A stretch of DNA of 62,204 nucleotides, from contig CAJUHM010000006.1 in NCBI GenBank assembly GCA_910586475.1, positions 1 to 62,204 of the forward strand, read 5' to 3'. The stretch is from an uncultured Muribaculaceae bacterium (GTDB taxonomy: Bacteria > Bacteroidota > Bacteroidia > Bacteroidales > Muribaculaceae). The notes under the pieces were generated by a model. It did not search any database and was not told the origin of the DNA. It was given only the letters and a program-made list of their open reading frames with translations. The translations under genes were made by a program, and so were the position numbers. Shown piece by piece: positions 36,301 to 44,579 of the stretch (position 1 is the stretch's first letter; each line of letters opens with the position of its first letter).

Positions 36301-37102
36301 GCTCGAATCGCGCGGCCTCAAGGCCGGCAACCACGGCGAAACCGGAATCCGCACCGCCATCATCCGTGAAAAGGGCGTCAACGGCGACCGCGAGATGGCC
36401 TATTCGCTCTATCTCGCAGGCTTCGATGTGAAGGATGTCCACATGACAGACCTCATGAGCGGCCGCGAGACACTCGACGATGTGAACATGATCGTATTCT
36501 GCGGCGGATTCTCCAACTCCGACGTTCTTGGTTCGGCAAAAGGCTGGGCCGGCGGATTCCTCTGGAATGAAAAAGCCAACGCCGCCCTGAAACGCTTCTA
36601 TGACCGCGACGACACACTCTCGCTCGGCGTCTGCAACGGCTGTCAGCTGATGATGGAGCTGAATCTCATCTGCCCTGAAATGCCCAAAAAGGCAACGATG
36701 GAACACAACATCAGCCATAAGTTTGAATCGCAGTTCGTCGGCGTCACTATTCCGGAAAACAATTCCGTCATGTTCGGCCCGCTCGCCGGTCTGAAAACCG
36801 GAATCTGGGTTGCCCACGGCGAAGGCCGGTTCAACCTGCCGATGCCGCTGAAAGACTACAACGTCGCCCTCAAATACAACTACACCGCCTATCCGGGCAA
36901 TCCCAACGGATCGCGCGGCGCAGTTGCCGGCCTCTGTTCGGCCGACGGTCGCCATCTCGCAATGATGCCCCACCTCGAACGCGCGATCTTCCCCTGGCAG
37001 TGTGCCTACTACCCCGCATCGCACAGACGCGACGACGTGACCCCCTGGATCGACGCATTCATCAATGCGCGCAAATGGATCGAAAAACATAGCAAACAAT
37101 AA
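33395..37102 (+). CDS. purL: Phosphoribosylformylglycinamidine synthase (single chain)
   Basis: The 1235-residue protein is the fused large form of FGAM synthase. An N-terminal PurS-like region is followed by two AIR-synthase-like ATPase halves (FSQVNSEHCRHKIFNG, AETHNFPTTVEPFNGAATG) and a C-terminal glutamine amidotransferase (~955-1235) with nucleophile Cys1080 in GVCNGCQ and FCGGFSNSDVLG. It makes FGAM from FGAR, glutamine and ATP, purine step four. It has its own strong promoter and is followed by an inverted repeat and a PurF homologue. Confidence 0.96.
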   Translation: MVIYFKKGASEVIAVESDHKFSDLEKEKLTWLFGGAKPLASTSVKGRFIGPRKEMITPWSTNAVEITQNMGINGISRIEQFHLTREESPRYDRMLERLYDGLNSKVFDISKTPDPIVHINYISEYNRSEGLALSEDEENYLRELAEKIGRPLTDSEVFGFSQVNSEHCRHKIFNGTFIIDGETKPQSLFKLIKKTSQENPNKLVSAYKDNVAFITGPRVEQFAPKNPDRPDLFDVREIDTVISLKAETHNFPTTVEPFNGAATGTGGEIRDRLGGGRASLPIAGTAVYMTSYPRMSPDHRWEMMCNPRMWLYQTPCDILIKASNGASDFGNKFGQPLICGSLLTFEHDENGRLYAYDKVIMLAGGVGFAARKDALKDTPKGGEKVIVMGGDNYRIGMGGGAVSSVETGQYDNSIELNAVQRANPEMQKRVSNVIRALAEAEENPIVSIHDHGAGGHLNALSELVEATGGRIDIDALPVGDPTLSAKEIVGNESQERMGFVIDEKHIEYINRIADRERAPMYVVGETTGDDRFVFAQKDGIKPIDLAMSDMFGNSPKTVMTDTTVDLKYLPVDTDENEVENYLRDVLSLEAVACKDWLTNKVDRSVTGKIARQQCQGEIQLPLSDCGVVALDYNGRRGIATSIGHAPQVALIDSARGSVIAIAESLTNIVGAPIDSDLKGISLSANWMWPCKNPGEDAALYRAVEACSDFACALGINIPTGKDSLSMTQKYGDDKVFAPGTVIISAAGEVTDVRKTVSPVLANNPKSRLYYIDFSYSPLSLGGSALAQSMNRLGDIAPTVADTDRFSAAFNAVQKLVKRGSLTAIHDISAGGLITTLLEMTFGNTAGGIDLTTDAFAADGETDLIKILFAENPAVVIQIAENKAESAERLLKEAGVTFRFIGRPSAERSLMISHQGSERLIGIDHMRDVWFRSSYLLDAVQSGENCARMRFENYKRQPLRYRLPKGFKGSLESRGLKAGNHGETGIRTAIIREKGVNGDREMAYSLYLAGFDVKDVHMTDLMSGRETLDDVNMIVFCGGFSNSDVLGSAKGWAGGFLWNEKANAALKRFYDRDDTLSLGVCNGCQLMMELNLICPEMPKKATMEHNISHKFESQFVGVTIPENNSVMFGPLAGLKTGIWVAHGEGRFNLPMPLKDYNVALKYNYTAYPGNPNGSRGAVAGLCSADGRHLAMMPHLERAIFPWQCAYYPASHRRDDVTPWIDAFINARKWIEKHSKQ

Positions 37103-37114
37103 TCCCACATAACA

Positions 37115-37165
37115 GATGCGGGAGTCAGCACAGGAACACTCAAAACACCTTGCGGCTCCCGCATC
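37115..37165 (+). terminator. Inverted repeat after purL
   Basis: A 10-bp stem (37115-37124 with 37156-37165, 31-nt loop) followed by CTCTTTCTC lies 12 nt after the purL stop and 57 nt before the next start codon. It may terminate part of the purL transcripts or set the ratio between the two genes. Confidence 0.45.
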
Positions 37166-37221
37166 CTCTTTCTCACCCACCACAATTCAATTCCAACAGT
37201 TTCCAATTAACAGATTTCTCT

Positions 37222-38628
37222 ATGGGAGGTTTTTTCGGCGTAACAGCCAAACACAGATGTATCGACGAACTATTCTACGGCGTTGACTACAACAGCCACA
37301 TGGGCACAAAACGCGCAGGAATGGTAACAGTCAGCGACGGCATTTTCACCCGCTCGATCCATAACATCGAAAACAATTATTTCAGAACCAAATTCCAGAA
37401 CGAGCTGGCCGACTTCAAAGGGAATTCCGGAATCGGCGTCATCTCCGACACCGATGCGCAGCCGATTATCGTCAACTGCCACCTCGGCAAATTCGCCATC
37501 GTGACAGTAGCACGCATCAACAACATTTCCGAACTTGAAAAGAAACTGCTCGCCAAAGGACACCACTTCTGCGAACACAGCTACGACATCATCAATCCGA
37601 CCGAAATGATCGCCTCGCTCATCAGCGAAGGCAAAGACCTTGTCGGCGGCATTGAAAACGTCTACAACGAAATGCGTGGATCCTGCTCGATGCTCCTGCT
37701 GCTCAACGACGGACGTATCGTGGCCGCACGCGACCGTCTCGGCCGCACTCCGATCCAGATCGCCCGAAAAGATGACGCATATGCAGCCTCATCGGAATCT
37801 TGCTCCTTCCCCAACCTCGGTTTCGAGCTCTGCTACGAACTCGGCCCGGGCGAAATCGTAGAGCTGACTCCTGACGGCATCAAACAGCTAAGAAAACCAA
37901 ACGAAGAGATGCAGATCTGCTCCTTCCTCTGGACTTATTACGGCTATCCTGTCTGCCAGTATGAAGGCCGCAACGTCGACCGCATGAGATATGTCGCAGG
38001 ACGCGACATGGCTCTTGATGACAAGACCGAAGTCGACTTCGTCAGCGCGATCCCCGACTCCGGAATCGGCATGGCCCTCGGCTATTCCCAGGGAAAAGGC
38101 GTTCCGTATCTCCGCGGCATCGCCAAATACACACCCACCTGGCCACGAAGCTTCACCCCCAGCTCTCAGGAGCGCCGCGAACTCGTGGCAAAGATGAAAC
38201 TGATAGCCAACAAATCGCTGCTGAGAGACAAGAAAGTCATCTTCTGCGACGACTCAATCGTGCGAGGAACCCAGCTCCGCGACAACGTCCGCGACCTCTA
38301 CGATGCAGGCTGTCAGGAAATCCACATGCGCATCTCCTGCCCCCCGCTCATCTACCCCTGTACGTTCCTCAACTTCACTGCGTCGAAAAGCGAGCTGGAA
38401 CTGATCACTCGCCGCGTAATCGAACGCCTTGAAGGATCCCACGACGCCCACCTCGAAGAGTATGCGAAAACCGGATCGCCGCGCTACACAAAAATGGTCG
38501 AAGAGATACGCAAAGAGCTCGGCCTGACTTCGCTCAGATTCAGTTCGATCGAAAACATGGTCAATGCCATCGGGTTGCCGAAATGCAAGATTTGCACCCA
38601 CTGTTTCGACGGTTCCTCCCATGACTGA
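37222..38628 (+). CDS. purF: Amidophosphoribosyltransferase homologue lacking the N-terminal cysteine
   Basis: The ATG at 37222 gives 468 residues. The Ntn glutaminase fold is recognisable (RAGMVTVSDG, GSCSMLLLLNDGRIVAARDRLG), and the phosphoribosyltransferase domain has an intact PRPP loop, FCDDSIVRGTQ (around Asp343-Asp344). Cysteines that could hold a 4Fe-4S cluster as in Bacillus PurF are present (ICSFLW, YPCTF, CKICTHC). However, the N-terminus is MGGFFGVTAKHRC: the nucleophilic cysteine normally at position 1 after processing is absent, and the first cysteine is Cys13. An upstream TTG extension adds no cysteine. It may use free ammonia or have a regulatory role. I recall the same N-terminus in Bacteroides relatives. 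Confidence 0.82.
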   Translation: MGGFFGVTAKHRCIDELFYGVDYNSHMGTKRAGMVTVSDGIFTRSIHNIENNYFRTKFQNELADFKGNSGIGVISDTDAQPIIVNCHLGKFAIVTVARINNISELEKKLLAKGHHFCEHSYDIINPTEMIASLISEGKDLVGGIENVYNEMRGSCSMLLLLNDGRIVAARDRLGRTPIQIARKDDAYAASSESCSFPNLGFELCYELGPGEIVELTPDGIKQLRKPNEEMQICSFLWTYYGYPVCQYEGRNVDRMRYVAGRDMALDDKTEVDFVSAIPDSGIGMALGYSQGKGVPYLRGIAKYTPTWPRSFTPSSQERRELVAKMKLIANKSLLRDKKVIFCDDSIVRGTQLRDNVRDLYDAGCQEIHMRISCPPLIYPCTFLNFTASKSELELITRRVIERLEGSHDAHLEEYAKTGSPRYTKMVEEIRKELGLTSLRFSSIENMVNAIGLPKCKICTHCFDGSSHD

Positions 38629-38688
38629 ACCCTCCGGAACAGCAGCCCCGTTAACTAAATTTAAGGCCGGACACACCGGTTACACCCA

Positions 38689-38724
38689 CAGATTGCACAC
38701 CTCGCCGCCGAGGTGTGCAATCTG
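38689..38724. terminator. Strong hairpin after the PurF homologue
   Basis: A perfect 16-bp stem (38689-38704 with 38709-38724, loop CCGC) begins 60 nt after the stop codon. It lacks a clear T-tract (CTATTATACG follows), so termination is likely but not certain. Nothing else is recognised in 38629-38945 except the following promoter. Confidence 0.6.
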
Positions 38725-38829
38725 CTATTATACGTGCTTTTGCAAGATCATTCCGCAAGCACCATAAAACATCACACAGACGCCCTAAAAGCAGTTCATC
38801 ACCACTCAACAGCCTAAGCACCAAAACAA

Positions 38830-38861
38830 TTTGCTCCTTTCAGGATAATTATGTAACTTTG
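38830..38861 (+). promoter_or_regulatory. Promoter of the etf-acd operon (TTTG-N20-TAACTTTG)
   Basis: TTTG at 38830-38833 and TAACTTTG at 38854-38861 are separated by 20 nt, a full consensus promoter. The leader to the etfB ATG is about 75 nt. Confidence 0.75.
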
Positions 38862-38945
38862 TAGAGTGGTTTCGCCATTGCGCAGCCACGTCAACCTGTT
38901 AACCAACCGATCATAAAACATTAACCATCCAATAATTTAGATCTT

Positions 38946-39818
38946 ATGAGTTATAACATCATTGTGCTCGCCAAGCAGGTGCCCGACACCCGCAATGTGG
39001 GCAAGGATGCGATGAAAGCTGACGGCACTATCAACCGCGCCGCCCTACCGGCCATCTTCAACCCTGAAGACCTTAACGCGCTTGAGCAGGCCCTCCGCAT
39101 CAAGGATGCAAACCCCGGAACAACCGTTACCATCCTGACTATGGGTCTTCCCCGTGCCTCCGAAGTCATTCGCGAAGCTATGTACCGCGGTGCCGACGGT
39201 GGCATTGTTCTTACTGACCGTGTACTCGGTGGCGCAGACACTCTTGCCACCTCCTACTCCCTCGCGTGCGCAGTCAAAAAATTCGGAAACTATGACCTCA
39301 TCATCGGAGGTCGTCAGGCTATTGACGGCGACACCGCTCAGGTAGGTCCCCAGATCGCTGAAAAACTCGGCATCCCCCAGATCACATACGCCGAGGAAAT
39401 CCTCGACATCACTCCTGAAAAGATCACAATCAAACGCCGTCTGGAAAACGGAGTCGAAACCCTCCGCGCACCGCTCCCCTGCGTTGTGACTGTCAACGGC
39501 TCGGCTGCCGATTGCCGCCCGAGAAACGCAATGCGTCTCCAGAAATTCAAATATGCCGCTTCGACCTCTGAAAAAGAAAAGCTGTCCGACGACCGCAAGG
39601 CACTCCTCGACAAACGCGAATATCTCAACATCCCCGAATGGAGCGCCGCATTTGTTGAAGCTGATCCCGAACAGATCGGCATGCCCGGATCTCCGACAAA
39701 AGTAAAAGCGATCGAAAACGTTGTCTTCACCGCAAAAGAAAGCCGCGCGATCGAAAACAACGACGAACAGATCGAACAGCTCATTCAGGAACTCATTGCC
39801 AACCACACAATCGGTTAA
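38946..39818 (+). CDS. etfB: Electron transfer flavoprotein subunit beta
   Basis: A 290-residue ETF beta/FixA protein. It opens with IIVLAKQVPDTRNVG and contains DLIIGGRQAIDGDTAQVGPQ, the nucleotide-binding segment that, as I recall, is typical of ETFs from anaerobes including electron-bifurcating ones; mitochondrial-type ETF beta differs there. It pairs with the alpha subunit 28 nt downstream to pass electrons between an acyl-CoA dehydrogenase and other carriers. Whether it bifurcates electrons is not settled by the sequence alone. Confidence 0.9.
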   Translation: MSYNIIVLAKQVPDTRNVGKDAMKADGTINRAALPAIFNPEDLNALEQALRIKDANPGTTVTILTMGLPRASEVIREAMYRGADGGIVLTDRVLGGADTLATSYSLACAVKKFGNYDLIIGGRQAIDGDTAQVGPQIAEKLGIPQITYAEEILDITPEKITIKRRLENGVETLRAPLPCVVTVNGSAADCRPRNAMRLQKFKYAASTSEKEKLSDDRKALLDKREYLNIPEWSAAFVEADPEQIGMPGSPTKVKAIENVVFTAKESRAIENNDEQIEQLIQELIANHTIG

Positions 39819-39846
39819 TCTCCGACCTCCAAAACAATCATCAATC

Positions 39847-40875
39847 ATGACTGACAACAACAACCTCATAGTTTACTGCGAGTTCGACGAAGGCCATATC
39901 GCCGACGTCAGCCTTGAGCTCCTGACTAAAGGACGCCAGCTCGCATCGAAGTTAGGCGTTAAACTCGAAGCCCTCGTTATCGGCGACAAACTCGAAGGAA
40001 TCGAAAATCAGCTCTTCCCCTACGGAGTCGACACAGTCTATAAAGTAGAAGACAACAGACTCTTCCCCTACACTTCAAATCCCCATTCGGCAATTCTGAT
40101 CAACCTCTTCAAGGAAATCAAACCGCAGATCTGCCTCATGGGTGCAACATGCATCGGCCGCGACCTCGGCCCCCGCGTGTCATCATGCCTCCACAGCGGT
40201 CTGACAGCCGACTGCACATCGCTTGAAATCGGCGACCACAAAGACCCGAAAACCGGAAAGGAATACTCCGACCTTCTCTACCAGATCCGTCCGGCATTCG
40301 GCGGCAACATCGTTGCGACAATCGTCAACCCCGACTGCCGTCCGCAGATGGCAACCGTCCGCGAAGGCGTGATGAAAAAAGAGATCTTCGATCCTGAATA
40401 CAAAGGCGAAGTCATCAACCTCGAAGCTTCCAAATATGTAAATCCCGAAGATTTCGTCGTTGAAATCATCGACCGCCACATCGAAAAATCTAAAGTCAAC
40501 ATCAAAGGCGCTCCCATCGTCGTTGCCGGCGGCTACGGAATGGGATCACGCGAAAACTTCGACCTCCTCTATCAACTCGCTGAAACCCTCGGCGGCGAAG
40601 TCGGAGCTTCTCGCGCGGCTGTTGACGCAGGTTTCTGTGACCATGACCGTCAGATCGGCCAGACTGGTGTCACTGTGCGTCCGAAACTCTACATCGCATG
40701 CGGTATCTCAGGCCAGATCCAGCACATCGCAGGTATGCAGGAAAGCTCGATCATTCTCTCGATCAACAATGATCCGGAAGCACCCATCAACACCATCGCC
40801 GACTTTGTCATCACAGGCAACGCCGAAGATGTAATCCCCAAACTCATTAAGTATTACAAGAAAAACTCCAAATAA
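39847..40875 (+). CDS. etfA: Electron transfer flavoprotein subunit alpha
   Basis: I use the ATG at 39847 (342 aa), which lies 28 nt after etfB; an upstream in-frame start would overlap etfB. The C-terminal FAD-binding domain is intact: VVAGGYGMGSRENFDLL, ASRAAVDAGFCDHDRQIGQT and KLYIACGISGQIQH. The last segment is the ETF alpha signature. It forms a heterodimer with EtfB in the cytoplasm. The acyl-CoA dehydrogenase gene starts 3 nt after its stop. Confidence 0.92.
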   Translation: MTDNNNLIVYCEFDEGHIADVSLELLTKGRQLASKLGVKLEALVIGDKLEGIENQLFPYGVDTVYKVEDNRLFPYTSNPHSAILINLFKEIKPQICLMGATCIGRDLGPRVSSCLHSGLTADCTSLEIGDHKDPKTGKEYSDLLYQIRPAFGGNIVATIVNPDCRPQMATVREGVMKKEIFDPEYKGEVINLEASKYVNPEDFVVEIIDRHIEKSKVNIKGAPIVVAGGYGMGSRENFDLLYQLAETLGGEVGASRAAVDAGFCDHDRQIGQTGVTVRPKLYIACGISGQIQHIAGMQESSIILSINNDPEAPINTIADFVITGNAEDVIPKLIKYYKKNSK

Positions 40876-40878
40876 GCC

Positions 40879-42579
40879 ATGGCTAATTTCTATACTGACA
40901 ACCCCGATTTGAAGCATCATCTCAACCATCCGTTGATGCAAAAAATCGTTGCGCTTAAAGAACGCGACTACACTGACGCCGAAAAATACGACTATGCACC
41001 CCTCGATTTCGAGGATGCAATGGATTCCTACGACAAAGTTCTCGAAGTCGTAGGCGAAATCTGCGGCACAACAATCGCCGACAATGCAGAAGACGTTGAC
41101 CATCAGGGACCCCGCGTAGTTGACGGTCATGTCGAATATGCCGATGGCACAACACAAAACCTCGACCTCTGCCGCAAAGCCGGTCTGATGGGCATGTCGA
41201 TGCCCCGTCGTCTGGGCGGTCTCAACTTCCCCATCACCCCCTACATTATGGCTGCCGACATCGTCAGCCGCGCCGACACCGGCTTCGAAAACCTCTGGGG
41301 ACTTCAGGACTGCGCCGAAACAATCTATGAATTCGCTGACGAAGACCAGAAACAGCGTTTCATTCCCCGCGTCTGCCAGGGCGAGACCATGTCTATGGAC
41401 CTGACAGAACCGGATGCCGGTTCTGACCTTCAGTCAGTAATGCTCAAAGCAACCGAACAGCCCGACGGCACATGGCGTCTCAACGGCGTCAAGCGCTTCA
41501 TCACCAACGGAGACAGCGACATCCACCTCGTTCTCGCCCGTTCGGAAGAAGGCACCCGTGACGGCCGCGGCCTTTCGATGTTCATCTATGACAAACGCGA
41601 CGGCGGAGTGACTGTCCGTCGTATCGAGAACAAGATGGGTATCAAAGGATCTCCCACTTGCGAGCTCGTCTACAAAAATGCAAAGGCTGAACTCTGCGGC
41701 TCACGTCGCCTCGGTCTTATCAAATATGTGATGGCTCTTATGAACGGTGCTCGCCTCGGAATCGCCGCCCAGTCGGTCGGCGTCAGCGAACGCGCCTATC
41801 GCGAAGCCCTCGATTATGCCAAAGACCGCAAACAGTTCGGCAAGGCAATTATCGAATTCCCCGCTGTCTTCGAGATGCTTTCTGTAATGAAAGCAAAACT
41901 TGACGCATCGCGCGCACTGCTTTATGAAACCTCGCGCTTTGTCGACATGTACAAAATCTACGAGGATATCGCAAAAGAACGCAGCCTGACAGCCGATGAA
42001 CGCAAGGAAATGAAGTTCTACTCGAAACTCGCTGATGCGCTGACTCCGATGGCAAAAGGTATGGGTAGCGAATACTGCAACCAGAACGCCTATGACTGCA
42101 TCCAGATCCACGGCGGTTCGGGCTTCATGAAAGACTATGCCTGCGAACGCATCTACCGCGATGCCCGAATCACATCGATCTATGAAGGAACAACCCAGCT
42201 TCAGGTTGTCGCTGCGATCCGCCACGTCTCGACCGGTACATACCTCTCGATGATCCGCGACTATGAATCGCAGGCTATCGCCGAAAACCTTGAACCGCTG
42301 CGTGAAACACTCAAAGCAATGACTGCAAAATATGAAGCTGCCGTTGCAAAAGTGCTTGAAGTCAAGGATTCTACCTACACAGACTTCATGGCGCGCCGCA
42401 TGGTTGAAATGGCCGGAAACATCATCATGGGCTACCTCCTTCTTCTTGATGCAAACCGTTCGGAAGAATTCACCCGCTCAGCCGAAGTCTACATCAAACT
42501 CGGCGAAGCAGAGGTTGCCAAACACGCTGACTTCATCAACAACTTCGTTCCCGCGCAGGTTGAGCTCTACAAAGCTTAA
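40879..42579 (+). CDS. Acyl-CoA dehydrogenase family protein
   Basis: A 566-residue flavoenzyme of the longer acyl-CoA dehydrogenase type. Conserved segments include MDLTEPDAGSDLQSV for FAD, FITNGDSDIHLVLARS, the YEALDYAKDRKQFGK-like helix, QIHGGSGFMKDYACERIYRD, and ITSIYEGTTQLQ with the probable catalytic base Glu436. A C-terminal helical extension (~450-566) exceeds the ~380-residue classical size. It is coupled to etfBA (3-nt gap). The substrate is unknown; no thiolase, hydratase or acyl-CoA ligase is adjacent, so full beta-oxidation is not indicated. Confidence 0.9.
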   Translation: MANFYTDNPDLKHHLNHPLMQKIVALKERDYTDAEKYDYAPLDFEDAMDSYDKVLEVVGEICGTTIADNAEDVDHQGPRVVDGHVEYADGTTQNLDLCRKAGLMGMSMPRRLGGLNFPITPYIMAADIVSRADTGFENLWGLQDCAETIYEFADEDQKQRFIPRVCQGETMSMDLTEPDAGSDLQSVMLKATEQPDGTWRLNGVKRFITNGDSDIHLVLARSEEGTRDGRGLSMFIYDKRDGGVTVRRIENKMGIKGSPTCELVYKNAKAELCGSRRLGLIKYVMALMNGARLGIAAQSVGVSERAYREALDYAKDRKQFGKAIIEFPAVFEMLSVMKAKLDASRALLYETSRFVDMYKIYEDIAKERSLTADERKEMKFYSKLADALTPMAKGMGSEYCNQNAYDCIQIHGGSGFMKDYACERIYRDARITSIYEGTTQLQVVAAIRHVSTGTYLSMIRDYESQAIAENLEPLRETLKAMTAKYEAAVAKVLEVKDSTYTDFMARRMVEMAGNIIMGYLLLLDANRSEEFTRSAEVYIKLGEAEVAKHADFINNFVPAQVELYKA

Positions 42580-42607
42580 TCCCTAAAGTTGAAGATCAAC
42601 ATTTTAA

Positions 42608-42644
42608 GGCGCTGTGTCAAAAATCTGAATTTTGACACAGCGCC
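42608..42644. terminator. Bidirectional terminator
   Basis: A perfect 15-bp stem (42608-42622 with 42630-42644, loop ATCTGAA) with AAAA/TTTT next to the loop lies between the convergent etf-acd operon and the SNF transporter. Its stem sequence GGCGCTGTGT is nearly the same as that of the nqr terminator at 59723-59750. Confidence 0.75.
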
Positions 42645-42707
42645 TAATCTTTCTCTGCCGTATTTAGCGAGAGGCTGTCATGCCCAGAATGAAGCCATGA
42701 CAATAAA

Positions 42708-44060
42708 TCACAAGACACCAAGCGAGTTAAGAAAGATCAGCATGATGGCAGCAGGAGCTATATAACGCAAAATGACTATCAGCACTCTGACTCCGAAACC
42801 ACGCTGGCCGCGACAGCCCATCTGGCTGTCAATAACTTTCCGGTCAATAACCCATCCGACAAAAATAGAAGTCACTATGCCCCCGACTGGGAGGCAGATA
42901 TTCGAAGACACATAATCGAACAGATCGAAAACTGTTTTTCCGAAAATTTTCATATCCGATAGAGGTCCGAAACTGAGCGCGCAGACTGAACCTAAGAGGA
43001 TTGCGATTCCAATAGTGAGGGCCGTCGCCTTTTTTCGGCTCAACCGCCTCTCCTCCTCAAAATAGGCGATCGAGATTTCACTCATAGAGATAGTCGAAGT
43101 AATCGAGGCCAGAAAAAGAAGAAAGAAAAACAAGGTTGCCCAGATAGTTCCACCCGGCAGATTCATGAAAATCGCTGGCAATGTCTCAAAAACCAGAGTC
43201 GGACCCGATTGTGGAGAAATGCCATAGGTAAAAACAGCCGGAAAGATAATGACGCCGGCGAGAATGGCAACAAAAGTGTCAAGCACGGCAGTCGTTGTCG
43301 CGCAGCTCCCCAGCCTGACCGTGTCAGGAAAATATGACGCATATGTCAGCATGCCACCCAGGCCGATACTCAGGGAGAAAAACGCCTGCCCCATAGCGCT
43401 CAGCAGACTCTCGGAATCAATTTTAGAAAAGTCCGGTGAAAAGAGAAACCTAAGCCCGTCTGAAGCACCGGGCAGAAATAGAGAATTAACGCAGAAAGCG
43501 ATCAGCAACAGAGTCATTGCCGGCATGAGGCAGTTTGAAAGCCTCTCGATCCCCTTCTGAACTCCACGACAGACAACAAGATAGTTCACCACGAGAAAAA
43601 CGATCGTCCAGATGAGCGGACGCCAGTTGCCAGAAATGAATTCAGAGAAAAACCGATGAAGTTCGGCAGAATTCGAAGGCATATGACCGGTGACAGCAAC
43701 CAGAAAGAATTCAAGCGTCCATCCGGCGACAACACTATAGAAGCTGAGAATCAACACCGAAGCCAGCACCCCGATATAACCGTTAAGAAACCATTTCCTG
43801 CCGGGCGCGAGTTTTTCGAAAGCCTTGATCTCATTGCTGCGCGTCGCCCGCCCGATTATAAATTCCGCACAGATCAGAGGAATACCAAGCAAACAGATGA
43901 AAAATATATAGCAAAGCATGAACGCTCCGCCTCCATTGGATCCGGCCTCATAGGGGAAACGCCAGATGTTGCCTAAACCGATAGCCGAACCGACGGCTGT
44001 CGCGATTACTCCGATCCGGGTCGAAAACTGCGCCCGGGTATTATCCCTATTAGATGACAT
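42708..44060 (-). CDS. Sodium-dependent transporter (SNF/NSS family), second of a pair
   Basis: The ATG at 44060 gives 450 residues with about 11-12 membrane helices. The first helix region reads TRIGVIATAVGSAIGLGNIWRFPYEAGSNGG, the unmistakable NSS/LeuT family start (here quoted in part: GSAIGLGNIWRFPY). FSLSIGLGGMLTYASYF is the conserved helix 6-7 region. Such carriers take up amino acids or related solutes with Na+. The substrate cannot be told. It is about 190 nt downstream of the 100-aa membrane protein and 520 nt from the first transporter, same strand. Confidence 0.9.
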   Translation of the reverse strand: MSSNRDNTRAQFSTRIGVIATAVGSAIGLGNIWRFPYEAGSNGGGAFMLCYIFFICLLGIPLICAEFIIGRATRSNEIKAFEKLAPGRKWFLNGYIGVLASVLILSFYSVVAGWTLEFFLVAVTGHMPSNSAELHRFFSEFISGNWRPLIWTIVFLVVNYLVVCRGVQKGIERLSNCLMPAMTLLLIAFCVNSLFLPGASDGLRFLFSPDFSKIDSESLLSAMGQAFFSLSIGLGGMLTYASYFPDTVRLGSCATTTAVLDTFVAILAGVIIFPAVFTYGISPQSGPTLVFETLPAIFMNLPGGTIWATLFFFLLFLASITSTISMSEISIAYFEEERRLSRKKATALTIGIAILLGSVCALSFGPLSDMKIFGKTVFDLFDYVSSNICLPVGGIVTSIFVGWVIDRKVIDSQMGCRGQRGFGVRVLIVILRYIAPAAIMLIFLNSLGVL

Positions 44061-44119
44061 TGACAATTGTGTGTATGTTTGTTGTCTGAATAATTGCTAC
44101 GGAAGTCGTGAAGATTATC

Positions 44120-44230
44120 TTATCCTTTCAGAGGATGAGCTTTAAGAGAATGCATGGGTTCTACACGACTGAATCTAAGAAGAAACAACGTCAGAAAGAC
44201 GCCGCTGAAAATGAAAAACAGAATAAACAT
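44120..44230 (-). CDS. Possible small hydrophobic peptide, 36 aa
   Basis: An ATG at 44230 opens a 36-codon frame with one hydrophobic helix (MFILFFIFSGVFLTLFLLRF) and a polar tail (SRVEPMHSLKAHPLKG). AGGGAAAA just before the ATG could bind ribosomes. The tail loosely resembles the C-terminal end of FtsX/MacB-type permeases, so it might be a gene remnant instead. A stop codon lies directly upstream in frame. Confidence 0.2.
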   Translation of the reverse strand: MFILFFIFSGVFLTLFLLRFSRVEPMHSLKAHPLKG

Positions 44231-44249
44231 ATTTTCCCTGACTTACCCA

Positions 44250-44552
44250 TCAGTCTACAGGCTCACTGAGCGGATTGCGCGCAGACCTGCTGCGTCCGTT
44301 ATCCACAGCCTTGTCTGATGATCGAGTCTTACGCGGTTTGTGGCTGGCTCTGGTCTTACGCTTTGGAGCCGTCTTTCGTTCTGCAACGCTGTCTGAATGT
44401 GTTGCCGCATTGCCAGACTGCTCTATTGCAACCGCTTCAGGAACTTTGGCGTCGGCGACATGGTTCATGACGATAATAAATACGCTTATCGCCATCAGGA
44501 CAACGACAACGATTGTACCTCTTCGTTCACTGGTTGAAAATCTGTTCGACAT
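44250..44552 (-). CDS. Hypothetical single-pass membrane protein with basic tail, 100 aa
   Basis: The protein has one membrane helix (about residues 13-30, GTIVVVVLMAISVFIIVM), a short basic N-terminus (RFSTSERR) and a long tail rich in Lys, Arg and Ser with repeats of KRKTRASHKPRKTR type. By the positive-inside rule, both termini being basic leaves orientation unclear. No family recognised. It lies 27 nt after the first SNF gene on the same strand and ahead of the second, so it may be an accessory protein of these carriers, or unrelated. Confidence 0.5.
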   Translation of the reverse strand: MSNRFSTSERRGTIVVVVLMAISVFIIVMNHVADAKVPEAVAIEQSGNAATHSDSVAERKTAPKRKTRASHKPRKTRSSDKAVDNGRSRSARNPLSEPVD

Positions 44553-44579
44553 AAAAATATAGTATTAGTTCAGATAAAT

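Noticed and set aside
36188..37183. A 331-codon open frame antisense to the end of purL
   Set aside because: It mirrors a long, well-conserved coding gene, has no family features, and long antisense frames are expected in GC-rich coding DNA with this codon use.
37150..37221. A TTG-initiated N-terminal extension of the PurF homologue
   Set aside because: It runs through the inverted repeat after purL, has low-complexity composition and does not supply the missing cysteine. The ATG at 37222 fits the conserved start.
42648..42670. Similarity of TCTCTGCCGTATTTAG to a stretch near 60011
   Set aside because: The match is about 15 bases with mismatches, without shared structure. I consider it chance.
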